Below are positions 18,030 through 26,157 of a stretch of DNA of 64,000 nt, in pieces. The notes below the pieces were generated by a model. That model saw only the letters and a program-made list of their open reading frames with translations. It ran no database searches and was not told where the DNA came from. A program made the translations under genes and the position numbers. Positions within the stretch are counted from its first letter, which is position 1. Each line of letters starts with the position of its first letter. The stretch covers positions 372,001 through 436,000 of the forward strand of contig NZ_JAJPUI010000005.1 of assembly GCF_021390935.1 (NCBI RefSeq), written 5' to 3'. The DNA comes from Streptomyces sp. CC228A. Lineage in GTDB: Bacteria; Actinomycetota; Actinomycetes; Streptomycetales; Streptomycetaceae.

Positions 18030-19871
18030 CTACGCGTCAAGTCCCGCCAGGATCAGGGGGAGGCGCGCCGCGCCGCCGGCCTCGACCTTCACCGGCACGC
18101 CCCAGTCCTGCTGGTGGACGTGGCAGGCCGGGTACTCGTTGTCCGGGTCGTCGTCGCAGGACGCCGCCATCGCCGAGACGTGCAGCACGCCCTCGGCGAC
18201 CTCCGGGTTCAGCATCAGCTCACGCGACAGGTCCGTGCCCGCGCCCGCGCCCGCGGCGAGCAGCTCCGGGGGCGTCGAGGACACCAGCAGCCGGGTGGAG
18301 GGGCCGTACCGCTCGTCCAGCTTCTGCCCGGCCGGGGCGCGGAAGACGACCTCCAGGGACAGCGTGCCGGGCGCGACCGCCGTGGCCTCCCGCTGGGTGC
18401 GGTGCGCGACCGCCTCCACAGTGAGGGCCTCCTCGGGCAGCCGCAGCCGCGTCAGGCGGTGCCGGGCCGACTCCACGACCACGAGGTCCTCACCGGCCAG
18501 CACCGCGTCGCTGGGCTCCCGCAGGTCCGTGGCGACGGTCGTGACCTCGCCGCTCGCCGGATCGAAGCGGCGCAGCGCGTGGTTGTACGTGTCGCACACC
18601 GCGACCGAGCCGTCCGGCAGGGCGGTGACGCCCAGCGGGTGCTGGAGCAGCGCCTGGTCGGCGGCGCCGTCGCGGTGCCCGAAGTCGAACAGCCCGGTGC
18701 CGACCGCGGTGCGGACGGTGCCGTCCGGTTCGATCCAGCGCAGCGCGCTCGTCTCGGAGTCCGCGACCCACAGGCGGTCCGGGGTCGCGGCGAGACCGGA
18801 CGGCTGCGCGAACCACGCCTCCGCGGCCGGTCCGTCGACCAGGCCCTCGTTCGTGGTGCCCGCGGCGGCCTCCACGGTGCCGGCCTCCGGGTCGTACGTC
18901 CACAGCTGGTGGACGCCCGCCATGGCGATCCACACCTTCCCCTGCCACCACGCCACGTCCCACGGCGACGAGAGGGCCACCTCGCGCGCGTGCCCCCCGG
19001 TCGGAGAGCCCTGCATCCACTGGGCGCCGGTGCCCGCGACCGTGGAGGTGTCCCCGGTGGCCGGGTCCCAGACCCGCAGCGCGTGGTTGACGGTGTCCGC
19101 GACCACCACCTGGCCGTCGGGCAGGGCGCACAGCCCCTGCGGCTCGCTGAACCGCGCCTCGGCCGCGGGCCCGTCGGCGAGGCCGCGCTCGCCGCAGCCG
19201 ATCCGCCGCACGACCGTCTCGCCGTCCGGCCCGAGCTCCACCAGCTGGTGCCGGGTCGTGTCGGAGACCAGGAAGTTCCCCGAGTCCAGCACCAGCGCCT
19301 TGCCGGGGAAGCGCAGGTGCGTCGCCACGGGCTCCGGCGGCACGTACGGGCCGTCGCCGCGCCGCAGGGTGCCCTTGGCCTCGTGCTCGGCCTCCAGCTC
19401 CGCGACCAGCTCGGCCAGCGCGTGGGCGTGGCCCTCGCCCGCGTGCTGGGCGACGACGTACCCCTCCGGGTCGATGACGACGAGCGTCGGCCAGGCCCGC
19501 ACGGCGTACTGCTTCCACGTGGTGAGCTCCGGGTCGTCCAGCACGGGGTGCTCGACGCCGTACCGCTCGACCGCGTCGACGACGGCCTGGTGGTCGGCCT
19601 CGTGCACGAACTTCGGCGAGTGGACGCCGACGATCACCACCGTGTCCCGGTGCTTCTCCTCCAGCTCCCGCAGCTCGTCGAGGACGTGCAGGCAGTTGAT
19701 GCAGCAGAAGGTCCAGAAATCGAGGATCAGTACGCGGCCCCGGAAGTCGGCGAGCGTGAGGGCCTTGCCTCCGGTGTTCAGCCAGCCGCCCTTGCCGATC
19801 AGCTCGGGGGCGCGGACGCGGGCACGGCGGTGGGCGGGCGCGGGGGTGGGCGCCGGGGCGGCATCGTTCAT
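18030..19871 (-). CDS. NHL-repeat thioredoxin-fold protein (NHLRC2-like)
   Basis: The protein has 613 residues. Residues about 25-160 are a thioredoxin/AhpC-TSA-like fold (LTLADFRGRVLILDFWTFCCINCLHVLDEL) with the family-specific CCINC in place of CxxC. Residues about 190-490 are NHL beta-propeller repeats (FSEPQGLCALPDGQVVVADTVNHALRVWD and similar, SSPWDVA, LQHPLGVTALPDGSVAVCDTYNHALRRFD). The C-terminus is a small beta domain with a late Cys pair. It has no signal peptide, so it is cytosolic. The family is related to NHLRC2, whose exact substrate is unsettled; a redox or scaffold role is likely. It is divergent from the pectinase gene. Confidence 0.9.
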   Translation of the reverse strand: MNDAAPAPTPAPAHRRARVRAPELIGKGGWLNTGGKALTLADFRGRVLILDFWTFCCINCLHVLDELRELEEKHRDTVVIVGVHSPKFVHEADHQAVVDAVERYGVEHPVLDDPELTTWKQYAVRAWPTLVVIDPEGYVVAQHAGEGHAHALAELVAELEAEHEAKGTLRRGDGPYVPPEPVATHLRFPGKALVLDSGNFLVSDTTRHQLVELGPDGETVVRRIGCGERGLADGPAAEARFSEPQGLCALPDGQVVVADTVNHALRVWDPATGDTSTVAGTGAQWMQGSPTGGHAREVALSSPWDVAWWQGKVWIAMAGVHQLWTYDPEAGTVEAAAGTTNEGLVDGPAAEAWFAQPSGLAATPDRLWVADSETSALRWIEPDGTVRTAVGTGLFDFGHRDGAADQALLQHPLGVTALPDGSVAVCDTYNHALRRFDPASGEVTTVATDLREPSDAVLAGEDLVVVESARHRLTRLRLPEEALTVEAVAHRTQREATAVAPGTLSLEVVFRAPAGQKLDERYGPSTRLLVSSTPPELLAAGAGAGTDLSRELMLNPEVAEGVLHVSAMAASCDDDPDNEYPACHVHQQDWGVPVKVEAGGAARLPLILAGLDA

Positions 19872-19924
19872 GGTTCAAGCTTGCCATCCGGCTCCGGCGG
19901 CAACCTTCCCGCCGTCGGCGGCGA

Positions 19925-19959
19925 CCGTTCCGTGGACCATCCACCCCTCCACGGAACGG
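19925..19959 (+). promoter_or_regulatory. 12-bp inverted repeat overlapping the pectinase ribosome site
   Basis: CCGTTCCGTGGA (19925-19936) and TCCACGGAACGG (19948-19959) are perfect arms around an 11-nt spacer. The 3' arm contains GGAACGG, the likely ribosome site for GTG 19969. It could be an RNA hairpin that hides the ribosome site or a DNA operator for a sugar-acid regulator. Confidence 0.6.
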
Positions 19960-19968
19960 AATCGACAC

Positions 19969-22053
19969 GTGAGCGAGACACGCGGAAGAGCGCGGCACCG
20001 CCGGCGCAGGACGGCCCTCACCGCGGGCCTCCCGCCGGCGCTGGCCGCCGCCGGGGCCCTGGCGTACGGCTCGGCCTTCGGGGTGTTCGGCGAGGACGCG
20101 CAGGACCGGGCGGCGGCCGCCCCGGCGCAGGAGCACCGGACGGCGGCCGCCGTCCCGGCGTGGGCGCAGGAGGCGGCCGACGGATTCGCGTCGGTGCACG
20201 CCCTCGGGCAGCGGGGCACCTACGGCGGGCGGGGCGGGGCGATCGTCACCGTGCGGACCCTCGCCGACCTGGAGAAGTACGCCACGGCCCAGGGGCCGTA
20301 CGTGATCGTCGTCGCGGGCACGATCACCATGAACCCGCGCGGCAAGGAGATCCGGCTCGCGTCCGACAAGACCATCGTCGGCTCCGGCACCAGCGGCCAC
20401 ATCGTCGGCGGCGGGTTCTTCCTCGGGCCCGGCGTCCACAACGTGATCATCAGGAACCTGACCATCCGGGACTCCTACGAGGGCGTCTGGAACGACAAGG
20501 AGCACGACTTCGACGCGGTCCAGATGGACGGCGCCCACCACGTGTGGATCGACCACAACGACCTGCGGCACATGGCCGACGGCCTGATCGACGTCCGCAA
20601 GGACTCCACGTACGTGACGGTGTCCTGGAACCGGATGAGCCACAACAACAAGGCGTTCGGCATCGGCTGGACCCCGAACGTCACCACCGACATCACGATC
20701 CACCACAACTGGATCCGCGAGACGGAGCAGCGCAACCCCTCCACCGACAACGCCGCCCACGCGCACCTCTACAACAACTACCTCCAGGACGAGCCGGGCA
20801 CCGCCGTCACCTCGTCGTACGGCAACTACGCGCGCGGGCGCACCCGGATGGTGCTGGAGAACAGCTACTTCCAGGGCATGCGGAACCCCGTCATCAAGGA
20901 CGCCACCGCCTCCCTCGTGCAGCGCGGCAACGTCTTCTCCGGCACCACGGGCCGCAACGAGTCCGGCGGCACCGCCTTCGACCCCCGGGCCTTCTACCCG
21001 TACACACTCGACCCGGCCGCCGACGTCCCCGCGCTGGTCAGGAGCGGCGCCGGGCCGCGCTCCGCCATCGGGACGGCGGCGAGCGCCCCGGCCGCCGCCA
21101 CCACGCTCACCGTCGCGAAGGACGGCAGCGGGCAGTACGCCACCGTGCAGGCCGCCGTGGACGCCGTCCCGGCGGGCAACACGTCCCGGGTCGTCATCCG
21201 CGTCGCGCCCGGCACGTACCGGGAGACGGTGAAGGTGCCGGCGAACAAGCCGCACGTCACCATCGAGGGCACCGGCGCCGGCCGCAAGGACACCGTCATC
21301 GTGTACGGGAACGCCGCGGGCACGCCGAAGCCGGACGGCTCCGGTACGTACGGCACGAGCGGCAGCGCCACCGTCGCCCTCGAGGCGGACGGCTTCCAGG
21401 CCCGCAACCTCACCGTGTCGAACGACTTCGACGAGGCCCGCAACCAGCACCTGCGCGGCCACCAGGCCGTCGCCCTGCGCACCGCCGCCGACCGGGTGCT
21501 GCTCGACGGCGTCATCGTCAGCGGCGACCAGGACACGCTGCTGCTGGACACCGCGTCCAAGGACCGGATCGGCCGGGTGTACATGACGAACTCGTACGTC
21601 ATCGGGAACGTCGACTTCATCTTCGGCCGCGCCACCGCCGTGATCGACAAGTCGGTGATCACCCTGAAGAAGCGCTGGGACGGCACGTCCGGCGGCTACG
21701 TCACCGCCCCCAGCACCGCGGCCGGCCGCAAGGGCCTGCTGATCAGCCGGTCCGTTGTCAACGGCGACGTCGCCGACGGCAGCTTCCACCTGGGGCGGCC
21801 CTGGCACGCGGGCGGCGACGCGTCCCTGGACCCGCAGACCACCGTCCGGGACACCCGGCTGAGCGCCGCGGTCAAGGCGAAGCCGTGGACGGACATGAGC
21901 GGGTTCTCGTGGAAGGACGGCCGCTTCGCGGAGTACCGGAACACCGGCCCCGGCGCGGGGCCCGCGAGCGCCGACCGGCCTCACCTGACGGACGCGCAGG
22001 CCGCGGACCAGGAGGTGGCCGACTGGCTCGCGGGCTGGAAGCCCGGTTCCTGA
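19969..22053 (+). CDS. Secreted pectate lyase (PL1) - pectinesterase (CE8) fusion
   Basis: A 694-residue exoenzyme. The start is GTG 19969. The N-terminus RHRRRRTALTAGLPPALAAAGALAYG is a twin-arginine-like signal. Residues about 60-345 are a PL1 parallel beta-helix (IVGSGTSGHIVGGG, DAVQMDGAHHVWIDHNDL, DGLIDVRKDSTYVTVSWNRM). Residues about 385-660 are a pectin methylesterase (QYATVQAAVDAVPAGN, then catalytic-region VSGDQDTLL, SYVIGNVDFIFGRATAVI and LGRPWHAG). In CE8 enzymes the Asp in the DQD and GNVDFIFG motifs and the Arg in LGRPW are catalytic. The esterase demethylates pectin so the lyase can cleave it; having both in one chain is efficient on plant debris. Leader control is likely through the hairpin at 19925-19959. 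Confidence 0.93.
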   Translation: MSETRGRARHRRRRTALTAGLPPALAAAGALAYGSAFGVFGEDAQDRAAAAPAQEHRTAAAVPAWAQEAADGFASVHALGQRGTYGGRGGAIVTVRTLADLEKYATAQGPYVIVVAGTITMNPRGKEIRLASDKTIVGSGTSGHIVGGGFFLGPGVHNVIIRNLTIRDSYEGVWNDKEHDFDAVQMDGAHHVWIDHNDLRHMADGLIDVRKDSTYVTVSWNRMSHNNKAFGIGWTPNVTTDITIHHNWIRETEQRNPSTDNAAHAHLYNNYLQDEPGTAVTSSYGNYARGRTRMVLENSYFQGMRNPVIKDATASLVQRGNVFSGTTGRNESGGTAFDPRAFYPYTLDPAADVPALVRSGAGPRSAIGTAASAPAAATTLTVAKDGSGQYATVQAAVDAVPAGNTSRVVIRVAPGTYRETVKVPANKPHVTIEGTGAGRKDTVIVYGNAAGTPKPDGSGTYGTSGSATVALEADGFQARNLTVSNDFDEARNQHLRGHQAVALRTAADRVLLDGVIVSGDQDTLLLDTASKDRIGRVYMTNSYVIGNVDFIFGRATAVIDKSVITLKKRWDGTSGGYVTAPSTAAGRKGLLISRSVVNGDVADGSFHLGRPWHAGGDASLDPQTTVRDTRLSAAVKAKPWTDMSGFSWKDGRFAEYRNTGPGAGPASADRPHLTDAQAADQEVADWLAGWKPGS

Positions 22054-22070
22054 CCCCCGCCGCCTGCACC

Positions 22071-22120
22071 GGAAGGCCGCGGCCTTCCTCCGCGCGCGTG
22101 GACCGGGCCGCGGCCCGGTC
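22071..22120. terminator. Two palindromes between convergent genes
   Basis: GGAAGGCCGCGGCCTTCC (22071-22088) and GACCGGGCCGCGGCCCGGTC (22101-22120) are perfect palindromes that can form CG-tetraloop hairpins. They lie between the pectinase and nitrilase stops and probably terminate both. Confidence 0.7.
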
Positions 22121-22138
22121 CCGTGCGGCGGCGGGCGC

Positions 22139-22936
22139 TTACGCGCGGGTGGGCGGTGGCGTGCCCAGTACCCGGTCCTTGAGGGCAGGGAACTGCTCGC
22201 GGGTCGCCGCCACCTTCCCCGGGTCGAGCTCGGCCGTCAGGGTCTCCTCGCCGGGACCCGCCTCGGCGAGGACCTCGCCCCAGGGGTCGACCACGATGCT
22301 GTGCCCGGCCTGCTCCACGCCCGCGTGCGTCCCGGCCGTCCCGCACGCCAGCACGTACGCCTGGTTCTCGACGGCGCGCGCCCGCGCGAGCAGCGTCCAG
22401 TGCGCCCGGCGCCGCTCCGGCCATCCGGCGGAGACGACGAAGGCCCGCGCGCCGGCGTCGACCAGGCCGCGGAACAGCTCGGGGAAGCGCAGGTCGTAGC
22501 AGGTCGCCACACCGAACGGCAGCAGCGGGTGAGGCACCGTCACCATGTCCTGGCCCGCCGCCATCAGCACGGCCTCGCCCTGGTCGAACCCGAAGCGGTG
22601 GATCTTCCGGTACGAGCCGGCCAGCCCGCCGTCGGGGCCGAAGACCAGGGACGTGTTGTACAGGGCGCCGCCGGGGGCGCGCTCCACGATCGACCCGGCG
22701 TGCAGCCACAGGCCCGCGTCCCGCGCGGCCTGCGCCATCGCCTCGTACGTGGGGCCCCGGAGCGGCTCGGCCTCCGCGGCGAACGACTCGTACGCGAACG
22801 CGCCCACCGGCCACAGCTCCGGCAGCACCACCAGGTCCGCGCCGCGCTGCTCGCGCACGAGGTCCGCGGCGCGGGCGCGGCGTGCCGCCACCGACTCGTC
22901 CGGTTTGACCGCGATCTGGAGAAGCGAGGCGCGCAC
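22139..22936 (-). CDS. Carbon-nitrogen hydrolase (nitrilase superfamily amidase)
   Basis: The 265-residue protein has the complete catalytic triad: Glu in VVLPELWP, Lys in YRKIHRFG and Cys in GVATCYDLRFPELFR. Length and motif style match the omega-amidase/YafV group of the nitrilase superfamily, which hydrolyses small amides such as 2-oxoglutaramate; the real substrate is not deducible. It starts at GTG 22936 and converges with the pectinase gene. The gap to the divergent gene at 23125 holds both promoters. Confidence 0.9.
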   Translation of the reverse strand: MRASLLQIAVKPDESVAARRARAADLVREQRGADLVVLPELWPVGAFAYESFAAEAEPLRGPTYEAMAQAARDAGLWLHAGSIVERAPGGALYNTSLVFGPDGGLAGSYRKIHRFGFDQGEAVLMAAGQDMVTVPHPLLPFGVATCYDLRFPELFRGLVDAGARAFVVSAGWPERRRAHWTLLARARAVENQAYVLACGTAGTHAGVEQAGHSIVVDPWGEVLAEAGPGEETLTAELDPGKVAATREQFPALKDRVLGTPPPTRA

Positions 22937-23124
22937 ACTACCACCGTCCTGGCGTTGAAGCCGTCAATACGGGCCTACGATCGTCACACGAAAGCACTGC
23001 CGAGGTGCCTGAAGGGAGCGTACTGTTCTCTCCCGGGGGCCAGCCCCCGGGCCGCCCCCCGCCAGGCGCCACAGCGCCCAGTCCGCGTTCCGAGCCGCAC
23101 GCCGCAAGCCGCACGAGGGGTCCC

Positions 23125-23949
23125 GTGACCGTCCATCCCAGCCTCCAGACTTACGCCGACGCCTGGACCCACTCCATCGAAGCGATAGCCGAGCTGGTGC
23201 AACCGCTCGTGGAGGGGGAGTGGAATCGCGCCACACCGTGCCCCGGCTGGTCGGTCCGTGACATCGTCTCGCATGTCATCGGCATGGAGTGCGAAATGCT
23301 GGGCGACCCGCGGCCGATTCACTCCCTGCCGCGGGACCTGTACCACGTACGTAGCGACTTCGACCGGTACATGGAGATGCAGGTCGACGTGCGGCGCCAT
23401 CACACCGCGCCGGAGATGACCTCGGAGTTCGAGTACGTGCTCATCCGCCGGGCCCGCATGCTCCGCAACGAGAACCGGTCCCCCGACACTCTGGTGCGCG
23501 CCCCGCTGGGGGCCGAGCAGACCCTCGAAGTGGCCTACCGGATGCGGGCCTTCGACGTGTGGGTGCACGAGCAGGACCTGCGGGCCGCGCTGGGCAGGCC
23601 CGGGAACCTCGACTCGCCCGGTGCCCTCGTCACGCGGGACTGCCTGCTGGAGGTGCTGCCGCGGGTCGTCGCCAAGGACGCGGCCGCGCCCCGCAACTCC
23701 GCGGTCGTCTTCGACGTGAGCGGCCCCGTGGAGTTCCTGCGGACCGTACGGGTCGACGGCGAGGGCCGCGGCACGGTCGACGGTGCGCCGTCCCTGGGCC
23801 CCGCGGTGACGTTCGCGACGGACTGGGAGACGTACGTGCGCCTGGCGTGCGGCCGGGTCCGCCCGGCGGCGGTCGCCGACCGGATCAAGGTGGAGGGCGA
23901 CGAGGAGCTCGCCGCGGCGATCCTCGCCCACTTCGCGGTGACCCCGTGA
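23125..23949 (+). CDS. Maleylpyruvate isomerase family mycothiol-dependent protein (DinB-like)
   Basis: The 274-residue protein starts at GTG 23125. The N-terminal half is a DinB/MDMPI-type four-helix bundle (WNRATPCPGWSVRDIVSHVIGMECEML ... AFDVWVHEQDLRAALGRPG) with the metal-site His residues at SHVIG and VHEQD. The C-terminal half is the SCP2-like domain of actinobacterial mycothiol-dependent enzymes. The family includes mycothiol transferases and maleylpyruvate isomerase. The substrate is unknown, but thiol-dependent detoxification is the usual inference. The upstream leader contains the inverted repeat CCCGGGGGC-CA-GCCCCCGGG at 23032-23051. Confidence 0.85.
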   Translation: MTVHPSLQTYADAWTHSIEAIAELVQPLVEGEWNRATPCPGWSVRDIVSHVIGMECEMLGDPRPIHSLPRDLYHVRSDFDRYMEMQVDVRRHHTAPEMTSEFEYVLIRRARMLRNENRSPDTLVRAPLGAEQTLEVAYRMRAFDVWVHEQDLRAALGRPGNLDSPGALVTRDCLLEVLPRVVAKDAAAPRNSAVVFDVSGPVEFLRTVRVDGEGRGTVDGAPSLGPAVTFATDWETYVRLACGRVRPAAVADRIKVEGDEELAAAILAHFAVTP

Positions 23950-24065
23950 CGCCTTCCCCCGGGTGGTCCGGCGCGGCGGCACCCGGCGCCGGGGCCCGCT
24001 GACGGCCGCAGGCCGCTGGCGACCGCGGTCCGGTGACGGCCGCCGCCCGCGACAGCCGCCGCCCC

Positions 24066-24130
24066 GTGACGTGCCGTCACGCCGCGTTCTGTGATGTGCC
24101 GTCATGCCGCTTCCTGTGATGTGCCGTCAC
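24066..24130. repeat. Three 25-bp tandem repeats of an inverted repeat
   Basis: GTGACGTGCCGTCAC (24066-24080), GTGATGTGCCGTCAT (24091-24105) and GTGATGTGCCGTCAC (24116-24130) recur at exactly 25 bp. Each is a near-palindrome around TGC. The last copy runs into the stop codon of the MFS gene. Confidence 0.8.
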
Positions 24131-25431
24131 GCCGGGACGTGGACCGTCTCCACCCGGCTCGCGACCAGGCGCTCCCGCTCCCGCCGGGCCGTGCGGCCCC
24201 GCAGCCGCAGGATCTGCACCAGGCCGAGCGCCTGGAGGACGAACACCGACGAGAACGCCACCCGGTAGTCCCCGCCGGTCGCGTCCAGCAGCACGCCGAC
24301 GGCCAGCAGGATCGCCATGGACGCCGCGAACCCGCCGATGTTGACGATGCCGGACGCGGTGCCCTGGCGCTCCGGCGGGTTGGCGGGGCGGGCGAAGTCG
24401 AAGCCGATCAGGGAGGCGGGCCCGCAGGCGCCGAGGACGACGCACAGCGTGACCAGCAGCCACGGGGGTGTGCGGTCGCCCGGGTAGCCGATCGCGGCCG
24501 CCCACAGGGCGGCCGTCGCCGCGATGGTGCCGAGGGCCAGGGGTGCGCGGGCGTTGTGGTGGCGGGCGATGATCTGGCCGAAGGCGAGGCCCACCACCAT
24601 GTTCGACAGCACGACCACGGTGAGGAGTTCGCCGGCCCGGCCGCGGCTGAGGCCCTGCGCCTCCACCAGGAACGGCATGCCCCACAGCAGCAGGAACACC
24701 ATCGCGGGGAACTGGGTGGTGAAGTGCACCCACAGGCCGAGCCGGGTGCCGGGCTCCCGCCAGGAGGCGGCGATCTGGCACCGCACGGACGGTGTGCCCG
24801 CGCCCGGCGCCGGCGGCGGGGCGTGCCCTTTGGGATGGTCCCGCAGGAAGAGCCGCGCGAGGACGAGGACGACCAGGCCCGCGCAGGCGCTGCCGGCGAA
24901 GGCCGCGGTCCAGCCGACGTCGTCGAGCAGCCGCGCCAGCAGCATCGTGGAGACGAGGTTGCCCAGTACCCCGAAGAGGGCCGCCACCTGGGCGATCATC
25001 GGTCCGCGCCGCGCCGGGAACCAGCGGCCGCCGAGCCGCAGCACGGAGATGAAGGTCATCGCGTCGCCGCAGCCGAGCAGGACGCGGGCGGCGAGGGCCA
25101 TGCCGTACGAGGGGGAGAGGGCGAAGCCGAGCTGGCCGGCGGTGAAGAGGACGGCGCCGAGGGTCAGGACCTTGCGGGTGCCCAGCCGGTCCACCATGAG
25201 GCCGACGGGTATCTGCATGCCGGCGTAGACGAGCAGCTGCACGATGGAGAAGGCGGACAGCGCCGACGCGTTGACCTGGAAGCGGTCGGCGGCGTCGAGC
25301 CCCGCCACCCCGAGGGAGGTGCGGAAGACGACCGCGACGAAGTAGACGGAGACGGCGACGCCCCACACGAGGACGGCGCGGCGGCCCCCGGGGGGATCGG
25401 CGGGTGGAGCGGCGGGGCCGTCCTGGGTCAC
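24127..25431 (-). CDS. MFS transporter
   Basis: The 434-residue protein has about 12 hydrophobic segments and the MFS signature loop GLMVDRLGTRKVL between helices 2 and 3. A second loop, RGRAGELLTVVVLSNMVVGLAFGQIIARHH, marks the start of the C-terminal half. It is an inner-membrane secondary transporter; the substrate is not evident. GTG 25431 overlaps the stop of the GntR regulator (GTGA), so export or uptake is presumably controlled by that regulator's ligand. The gene ends within the 25-bp repeat array. Confidence 0.9.
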   Translation of the reverse strand: MTQDGPAAPPADPPGGRRAVLVWGVAVSVYFVAVVFRTSLGVAGLDAADRFQVNASALSAFSIVQLLVYAGMQIPVGLMVDRLGTRKVLTLGAVLFTAGQLGFALSPSYGMALAARVLLGCGDAMTFISVLRLGGRWFPARRGPMIAQVAALFGVLGNLVSTMLLARLLDDVGWTAAFAGSACAGLVVLVLARLFLRDHPKGHAPPPAPGAGTPSVRCQIAASWREPGTRLGLWVHFTTQFPAMVFLLLWGMPFLVEAQGLSRGRAGELLTVVVLSNMVVGLAFGQIIARHHNARAPLALGTIAATAALWAAAIGYPGDRTPPWLLVTLCVVLGACGPASLIGFDFARPANPPERQGTASGIVNIGGFAASMAILLAVGVLLDATGGDYRVAFSSVFVLQALGLVQILRLRGRTARRERERLVASRVETVHVPA

Positions 25432-26075
25432 CGGTCCTCACCCCGGACCAGCACCTTGACCCGGCTGACGTGGCCGTGCACGCAGCGCGCGGCGGCCTCG
25501 GCGTCGCCGGCGCGCAGCGCCTCCAGGATCTCGGCGTGCTCCGCGATGTTCTTGGCGATGCGGTCGGGGTGGGCCTCCATCACGGCGACGCCCATCCGCA
25601 GCTGGCGGTCGCGCAGCTGGTCGTACAGCTTGCACAGGATCTGGTTGCCGGCCTGCCGGACGATCTCGGCGTGGAAGCACCGGTCCGTCACGGCGACGGC
25701 CCGCAGGTCGCCTTCGCGCGCGTGCCGCCGCTGCTCCTCCAGCAGGCCCGCCAGCCGCTCCAGGAGCGGCGCGGGCGCGGGCACGCACCTGCGGACGGCG
25801 AACTCCTCCACCAGCAGGCGGGTCTCGACGACGTCGGCGATCTCCTGGGCGGAGACGGCGAGGACGAGGGCGCCCTTCTTGGGGTAGAGCTTCAGCAGCC
25901 CCTCCGTCTCCAGCTTCAGCAGGGCCTCCCGTACGGGGGTGCGGGACACCCCGACGGCCTGCGCGAGTTCGCCTTCGGTGAGGAGGGTGCCGCCTTCGTA
26001 CCGGCGGTCGAGGACGGCTTCCTTGACGTGGGTGTAGACGCGCTCTGCGGCGGGCGGGGACGGGGCGGGTGGCAT
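25428..26075 (-). CDS. GntR family regulator, FCD (FadR-like) domain
   Basis: The 215-residue protein has an N-terminal winged helix (LTEGELAQAVGVSRTPVREALLKLETEGLLKLYPKKGALV) and a C-terminal all-helical FCD ligand domain. The metal-site pattern is visible: D in VTDRCFHAEIV and H in EHAEIL and CVHGHVSRV. FCD regulators bind small carboxylates with a metal. ATG 26075 is chosen; GTG 26081 is an alternative. It is co-transcribed with the MFS transporter, whose induction it probably controls along with its own. Confidence 0.9.
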   Translation of the reverse strand: MPPAPSPPAAERVYTHVKEAVLDRRYEGGTLLTEGELAQAVGVSRTPVREALLKLETEGLLKLYPKKGALVLAVSAQEIADVVETRLLVEEFAVRRCVPAPAPLLERLAGLLEEQRRHAREGDLRAVAVTDRCFHAEIVRQAGNQILCKLYDQLRDRQLRMGVAVMEAHPDRIAKNIAEHAEILEALRAGDAEAAARCVHGHVSRVKVLVRGEDR

Positions 26076-26108
26076 GTGCACAGCATAGATACAAGACGGG
26101 TGCAAGGC

Positions 26109-26139
26109 AGTGCCCCGTCCGCGATGCGGACGGGGCACT
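26109..26139 (-). terminator. Terminator hairpin after bkd operon 1
   Basis: Perfect 14-bp arms at 26109-26122 and 26126-26139 (AGTGCCCCGTCCGC) flank the 3-nt loop GAT. It sits 19 bp beyond the E2 stop codon and insulates the GntR gene from bkd transcription. Confidence 0.85.
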
Positions 26140-26157
26140 CGCCGGTCGTGCGGCCCG

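Noticed and set aside
24066..24130. CRISPR array.
   Set aside because: Only three 25-bp units with no variable spacers and no cas genes in the window.
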